64,000 bases of DNA, from assembly GCA_017656295.1 (NCBI GenBank), contig JACDOC010000008.1:62001-126000 (forward strand), given 5' to 3'. Origin of the DNA: Bacillus sp. (in: firmicutes). GTDB lineage: Bacteria; Bacillota; Bacilli; Bacillales; JACDOC01. The notes beneath the pieces were generated by a model. It worked only from the letters and a program-made list of their open reading frames with translations, had not been told where the DNA came from and made no database searches. The translations under genes and the position numbers were made by a program. This document shows, piece by piece, positions 58,356 through 64,000 of the stretch (the stretch's first letter is position 1; every line of letters starts with the position of its first letter).

Positions 58356-59492
58356 ATGCCAAAATCGATTTATCTTCATATTCCGTTTTGCGAACATATT
58401 TGCTATTATTGCGATTTTAATAAAGTGTTTTTAAAAAAACAGCCGGTGGACGAGTATTTGTCATCCATGCGAACAGAATTATCACTTTTAATGGAAACCT
58501 ATCAACCGAATGAAATACAAACGATTTTTGTTGGAGGAGGAACGCCTACTTCCTTAAACGAAAAGCAGCTTGCATTTTTTTGTCAATCCATTCGTGATAT
58601 ATTGCCTTATTCGAATGGGGAATTTACTTTTGAAGCTAATCCAGGAGACTTATCAGAAAGTAAATTGCGAGTATTAAAAGAATACGGTGTCAACCGTATT
58701 AGCTTGGGTGTCCAATCGTTTAACGAAGAAATGCTGAAGAAAATCGGCCGTACTCATACGCCACATGACGTATTTACCTCTATTGAGAAAGCCAAAAATG
58801 TCGGGTTTGACAATATTAGTATTGATTTAATTTATAGCTTGCCGGAGCAAACATTGAATGATTTTCAACAGACTTTACATACGGCCTTAAGCTTAGAACT
58901 TCCTCATTATTCGGCATATTCGTTAATTATTGAACCGAAGACGATTTTTTATAATTTAATACAAAAAGGAAAACTCGCTCTTCCGCCTGAAGAGACAGAA
59001 GCGCGAATGTACGAATGGTTAATGGAGGAAATGGATAAAAACGGCATTTATCAATATGAAATTAGTAACTTCGCACGTCCTGGTTTTGAAAGTCAGCATA
59101 ACCTGGTGTATTGGAATAACGAAGAGTACTTCGGGGCAGGAGCCGGTGCCCATAGTTATGTACAGGGAGTGCGCCGTTCGAATTATGGACCGCTAAAAAA
59201 ATATATGGCACCCCTTGAACAAAGAAGATTTCCCATCTATACGGAGCATCATGTGACAAAAAAAGAACAGATGGAAGAAGAAATGTTTTTAGGGTTAAGG
59301 AAAACCAAAGGAGTATCTATTGCACGTTTTACCGAAAGGTATGGGGTTAGTCCATTAGACTGTTTTTCTCATGTTATAGAAGAGTTAATTCAAAAAGAGT
59401 TGATCGAAGTGGTGCAAGATACGATTCGCTTAACAAAAGAAGGAAAACTGTTAGGGAACGTCGTATTTCAATCTTTTTTAGGCGAAATTTAA
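58356..59492 (+). CDS. hemW: HemW-like radical SAM protein (haem chaperone)
   Basis: 378 residues. The iron-sulfur motif is CEHICYYCDFNK (C-x3-C-x2-C, near residue 12), with GGGTPTSL and a HemN_C domain at the end. It lacks the longer N-terminus that HemN uses, so it fits HemW, which transfers haem, rather than coproporphyrinogen dehydrogenase. Between lepA and hrcA as in B. subtilis. Confidence 0.92.
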   Translation: MPKSIYLHIPFCEHICYYCDFNKVFLKKQPVDEYLSSMRTELSLLMETYQPNEIQTIFVGGGTPTSLNEKQLAFFCQSIRDILPYSNGEFTFEANPGDLSESKLRVLKEYGVNRISLGVQSFNEEMLKKIGRTHTPHDVFTSIEKAKNVGFDNISIDLIYSLPEQTLNDFQQTLHTALSLELPHYSAYSLIIEPKTIFYNLIQKGKLALPPEETEARMYEWLMEEMDKNGIYQYEISNFARPGFESQHNLVYWNNEEYFGAGAGAHSYVQGVRRSNYGPLKKYMAPLEQRRFPIYTEHHVTKKEQMEEEMFLGLRKTKGVSIARFTERYGVSPLDCFSHVIEELIQKELIEVVQDTIRLTKEGKLLGNVVFQSFLGEI

Positions 59493-59496
59493 ACCG

Positions 59497-59525
59497 TTGA
59501 CATCAGATAGGCATTTTGATACTTT
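59497..59525 (+). promoter_or_regulatory. SigA promoter of the hrcA-grpE-dnaK operon
   Basis: TTGACA (59497-59502), 17 bp, TACTTT (59520-59525). The predicted start, near 59532, lies directly before the CIRCE element. Confidence 0.82.
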
Positions 59526-59535
59526 ATTAATAGAT

Positions 59536-59562
59536 TTAGCACTCGTTATATTAGAGTGCTAA
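59536..59562. promoter_or_regulatory. CIRCE operator
   Basis: TTAGCACTC (59536-59544), 9 bp, GAGTGCTAA (59554-59562): the exact HrcA target. HrcA-GroEL represses until heat shock removes free GroEL. Confidence 0.98.
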
Positions 59563-59577
59563 CAGAGGTGATGATCT

Positions 59578-60606
59578 ATGTTGACTGATCGACAACTTCT
59601 CATTCTACAGGTCATCATTGATGATTTTATCCGTTCGGCTCAACCAGTAGGATCGAGAAGTCTTTCTAAAAAAGAAGAAATCTCATTCAGTTCTGCAACC
59701 ATTCGTAATGAAATGGCGGATTTAGAGGAATTAGGGCTGATTGAAAAAACACATACATCATCGGGACGAATTCCTTCACAGAAGGGCTATCGATTCTATG
59801 TTGACCATCTGTTATCGCCTCAAAAATTGAATGCGAAAGACATTTCTACCATTCGTTCTATTTTTGCTGAACGAATTTACGAGATGGAAAAAGTTGTTCA
59901 AAAGTCGGCCAAAATTTTATCTGAGTTAACAAATTATACCGCTATTGTGCTTGGGCCGGCTGTCCGTGAAAATAAGTTGAAAAGACTTCAAATCGTTCCA
60001 TTAAATAAAGAAACTGCCATTGCAATTATTATCACGGACAAAGGACATGTAGAAAATCGAATGTTCACCCTACCGCCAAACATTGAAGTTAATGATATCG
60101 AAAAGCTCGTAAACATTTTAAATGAACGACTTGTTGGTGTGTCGTTAACCGATTTAAAGGATAAAATATATAGTGAAATTGCGCTTGTGCTTCGTAATCA
60201 TATTGAGCATTACGATTTAATTCTTCACACCATAGCCGAAGCCTTGAATGTTTCAACGAATGAAAAGATGTTCTTCGGAGGAAAAACAAATATGCTCAAT
60301 CAACCGGAGTTTCATGACATTCAAAAAGTTCGAAAACTAATGGATATGATTGAGCATGAAGAAGGAATTTATGAATTAGTTCGCAGCAAATCAAAAGGAA
60401 TTAACGTGAAAATTGGAAAAGAAAATAAAAACTCAGCTATGGAAAACTGTAGTTTGATTACCGCTACTTATTCCGTTGGTTCTGATCAAATGGGAACGAT
60501 TGCAATTCTCGGTCCGACTCGAATGGAGTATTCACGTGTTATCAGTTTATTACAGTTTTTAAGCAATGATTTAACAAGTACATTAACGAAGTTGTATCAT
60601 GACTAG
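59578..60606 (+). CDS. hrcA: Heat-inducible transcription repressor HrcA
   Basis: 342 residues. N-terminal winged helix ([24 protein letters not shown], then [18 protein letters not shown]), a GAF-like middle domain, and a dimerisation insert. It binds the CIRCE just upstream, so it represses itself and grpE-dnaK. The start is ATG 59578 after AGAGGTGATG. Confidence 0.97.
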   Translation: MLTDRQLLILQVIIDDFIRSAQPVGSRSLSKKEEISFSSATIRNEMADLEELGLIEKTHTSSGRIPSQKGYRFYVDHLLSPQKLNAKDISTIRSIFAERIYEMEKVVQKSAKILSELTNYTAIVLGPAVRENKLKRLQIVPLNKETAIAIIITDKGHVENRMFTLPPNIEVNDIEKLVNILNERLVGVSLTDLKDKIYSEIALVLRNHIEHYDLILHTIAEALNVSTNEKMFFGGKTNMLNQPEFHDIQKVRKLMDMIEHEEGIYELVRSKSKGINVKIGKENKNSAMENCSLITATYSVGSDQMGTIAILGPTRMEYSRVISLLQFLSNDLTSTLTKLYHD

Positions 60607-60690
60607 TAATTATGGAAATAGTGTTATAGATGAGGAGTTAGACCAAAAGAATGGCTGATTTCTTGGTAGAAGATTCATTTGTTCAACTAA

Positions 60691-60777
60691 CCATCCGAGG
60701 GGTAGGAACCTCCACGGATGGAAGTTTCATTTTATCCCGCCTTAACGGGCGGTAAGCCCCCACGGATGGAAGTTTCA
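60691..60777. repeat. Two-copy repeat with hairpins between hrcA and grpE, possibly an IS200/IS605 relic
   Basis: CCACGGATGGAAGTTTCA occurs twice, at 60712-60729 and 60760-60777 (48-bp period). CCATCCG/CGGATGG (60691-60721) forms a hairpin with the first copy, and CCGCC/GGCGG (near 60737-60752) another between them. The GGTAAGCCCCCAC part looks like the right ends of IS200/IS605 tnpB-type elements, but no gene is left. This identity is only an inference. Confidence 0.6.
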
Positions 60778-60831
60778 CGTTAATGTGTTACAATGGTGAA
60801 TGTTGTCACGATGTTAAGGAGGTGAATCGGA

Positions 60832-61437
60832 ATGTCAGAAAAGGTAAACCAACAGGAAACAACAATGGAAGAAACAGAGCAAGTGGAACAAAATCCACAA
60901 GCTGAAGAACAGGAATCAATTGAACCTATTTTTGACGAAAATAATGAAAACTCAAGTAAAGAAGAAGAGTTAACACTTGAGGAAGCAAAAGAGAAAATTG
61001 CGTCATTAGAGAAAGCTTTAGAAGAAGCGGAAAACCGTTATTTACGCTTACGTGCAGATTTTGACAATTTCCGTCGCCGAACAAATTTAGAAAAAGAGGC
61101 GGCTGAAAAATATCGGGCGCAATCACTTATTTCTGATTTATTACCTGCTATTGACAATTTCGAACGGGCTCTACAAATGGAACCATCTAATGAACAAACG
61201 AAGTCCTTGCTCCAAGGAATGGAGATGGTGTATCGAAGCTTGCTTGAAGCGTTGAAAAAAGAAGGGGTGGAACCAATTAAAGCCGTTGGTCAACCGTTTG
61301 ATCCACACCTTCATCAAGCAGTTATGCAAGCTAACGAAGAAGGAGTCGACTCGAATGTCGTAGTAGAAGAACTTCAAAAAGGATATAAACTGAAAGATCG
61401 CGTCATTCGACCTTCAATGGTAAAAGTGAATCAATAA
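60832..61437 (+). CDS. grpE: Nucleotide exchange factor GrpE
   Basis: 201 residues. A long acidic coiled coil (about 50-100) with [17 protein letters not shown], then the C-terminal beta domain ([43 protein letters not shown]). It releases ADP from DnaK. AAGGAGG precedes the ATG. Confidence 0.97.
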   Translation: MSEKVNQQETTMEETEQVEQNPQAEEQESIEPIFDENNENSSKEEELTLEEAKEKIASLEKALEEAENRYLRLRADFDNFRRRTNLEKEAAEKYRAQSLISDLLPAIDNFERALQMEPSNEQTKSLLQGMEMVYRSLLEALKKEGVEPIKAVGQPFDPHLHQAVMQANEEGVDSNVVVEELQKGYKLKDRVIRPSMVKVNQ

Positions 61438-61462
61438 TACATATTAAACAAAGAGGAGGTAA

Positions 61463-63301
<1,839 letters not shown>

Positions 63302-63314
63302 TAATCCCACAATG

Positions 63315-63356
63315 AGAAAAAGTCAAAGTCAGGTCATCTTGGCTTTGGCTTTTTCT
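63315..63356 (+). terminator. Terminator after dnaK
   Basis: AGAAAAAGTCAAAG and CTTTGGCTTTTTCT arms. It separates dnaJ and reduces read-through. Confidence 0.8.
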
Positions 63357-63379
63357 ATGACATGGAACATGTGTAAGTA

Positions 63380-63409
63380 TTGCAGAAAACTTGTTTAAAA
63401 TGATAAAAT
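63380..63409 (+). promoter_or_regulatory. Possible internal promoter of dnaJ
   Basis: TTGCAG (63380-63385), 18 bp, TAAAAT (63404-63409). It fits a promoter for dnaJ after the dnaK terminator. Confidence 0.55.
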
Positions 63410-63443
63410 AACCTTCATGTGAAAGGAACCGGGAGTGTGTGTT

Positions 63444-64000
63444 ATGAGTAAAAGGGATTATTATGAGGTATTAGGAGTTAGTAAATCAGCTTCGAAGGAC
63501 GAAATTAAAAAAGCTTATCGAAAGCTCTCTAAAAAATACCACCCTGATATTAATAAAGAACCTGATGCAGCGGAAAAGTTTAAAGAAATTAAAGAAGCAT
63601 ACGAAGTATTAAGTGATGACCAAAAACGTGCTCACTACGATCAATTTGGACATACCGATCCGAACCAAGGGGGGTTTGGCGGTTTCGGTGGTGGAAGCAG
63701 TGACTTCGGTTTTGGCGGCTTTGAAGATATTTTTAACACATTCTTTGGTGGCGGACGTCGCCGCGATCCGAACGCTCCGCGTCAAGGAGCTGATTTACAA
63801 TATACAATGACGCTATCGTTTGAAGAAGCAGCGTTTGGAAAAGAAACCGAAATTCAAATTCCGAAAGAGGAAACATGTAATACGTGTCACGGTTCTGGAG
63901 CCAAACCTGGTACAACTCCAGAAACTTGTCCGCATTGTCATGGTACTGGGCAATTAAGTCAAGAGCAAAACACGCCGTTTGGAAAAATTGTCAACCGCCG
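63444..64000 (+). CDS. dnaJ: Chaperone DnaJ, 3' end outside the window
   Basis: 185 codons are seen and the frame continues past the last base. J domain with [21 protein letters not shown] and the HPD triad (KYHPDINK), a glycine/phenylalanine-rich linker (about residues 72-105), and the first part of the zinc domain ([18 protein letters not shown]). It delivers substrates to DnaK and stimulates its ATPase. ATG 63444 has GGGAG upstream. Confidence 0.98.
   Translation, partial: MSKRDYYEVLGVSKSASKDEIKKAYRKLSKKYHPDINKEPDAAEKFKEIKEAYEVLSDDQKRAHYDQFGHTDPNQGGFGGFGGGSSDFGFGGFEDIFNTFFGGGRRRDPNAPRQGADLQYTMTLSFEEAAFGKETEIQIPKEETCNTCHGSGAKPGTTPETCPHCHGTGQLSQEQNTPFGKIVNR

Noticed and set aside
60691-60777. 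CRISPR array
   Set aside because: Only two 18-bp copies with one 30-bp gap, no cas genes and no leader; hairpins fit a transposon-end relic.

Overview
The window is a chromosomal core segment of a low-GC (about 40% by eye), endospore-forming Bacillaceae. This follows from sigK, gpr, spoIIP and sda, from T-box-controlled aminoacyl-tRNA synthetase genes, from TTG/GTG starts with strong GGAGG sites, and from a gene order that follows the Bacillus subtilis relA-dtd-hisS-aspS ... comE ... hrcA-grpE-dnaK-dnaJ region almost gene for gene. Family assignments are by recognition of motifs, lengths and order; no database search was run.

Layout. 1-9 kb: the C-terminal part of relA, dtd, a convergent five-SH3b cell-wall amidase, a small yrzK-like gene, a T-box leader with hisS-aspS, 6S RNA and tcdA. 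8.8-11.4 kb: a small accessory insertion between tcdA and rarA, consisting of an ABC exporter whose ATPase gene carries an in-frame stop, followed by a deleted IS3-family element sitting in the loop of a convergent terminator. 11.4-19.6 kb: rarA, cymR, a cysteine desulfurase with mnmA, a TPR protein, recD2 and small genes. 19.7-33.7 kb: an AI-2E-type permease, a T-box with alaS, an attenuator-like leader before reoM-ruvX-yrzB, mltG, the trmR-trhP1-trhP2-udk tRNA wobble-uridine cluster, greA, pbpI, yrrS and yrzA.

33.7-37.7 kb: the CymR-type yrrT-mtnN-mccA-mccB-yrhC reverse transsulfuration operon. 38-41 kb: uninterrupted sigK, two tiny genes, pssA and psd. 41.1-46.7 kb: sda and a DnaA-box cluster, then yqeG-yqeH-aroE-yqeI-nadD-yqeK-rsfS-yqeM. 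46.8-51.3 kb: comER opposed to comEA-comEB-comEC, then yqzM. 51.5-56 kb: holA, rpsT, gpr, spoIIP and yqxA. 56.4-64 kb: lepA, hemW, a CIRCE element, and hrcA-grpE-dnaK-dnaJ, the last running off the window.

Working together: much of the window makes or modifies tRNA and ribosomes (hisS, aspS, alaS, tcdA, mnmA, trmR/trhP, yqeH, yqeI, rsfS, lepA, rpsT). A second theme is sulfur (CymR sensing, cysteine desulfurase, homocysteine-to-cysteine conversion). A third is the choice between sporulation and competence (sda with DnaA boxes, sigK, gpr, spoIIP, comE). I found no new defence or biosynthetic system. The best novelty candidates are small: RNA leaders upstream of reoM and trmR, a hairpin pair before holA, an unassigned 50-codon zinc-finger gene beside sigK, the IS insertion inside a terminator loop, and the broken ABC ATPase.
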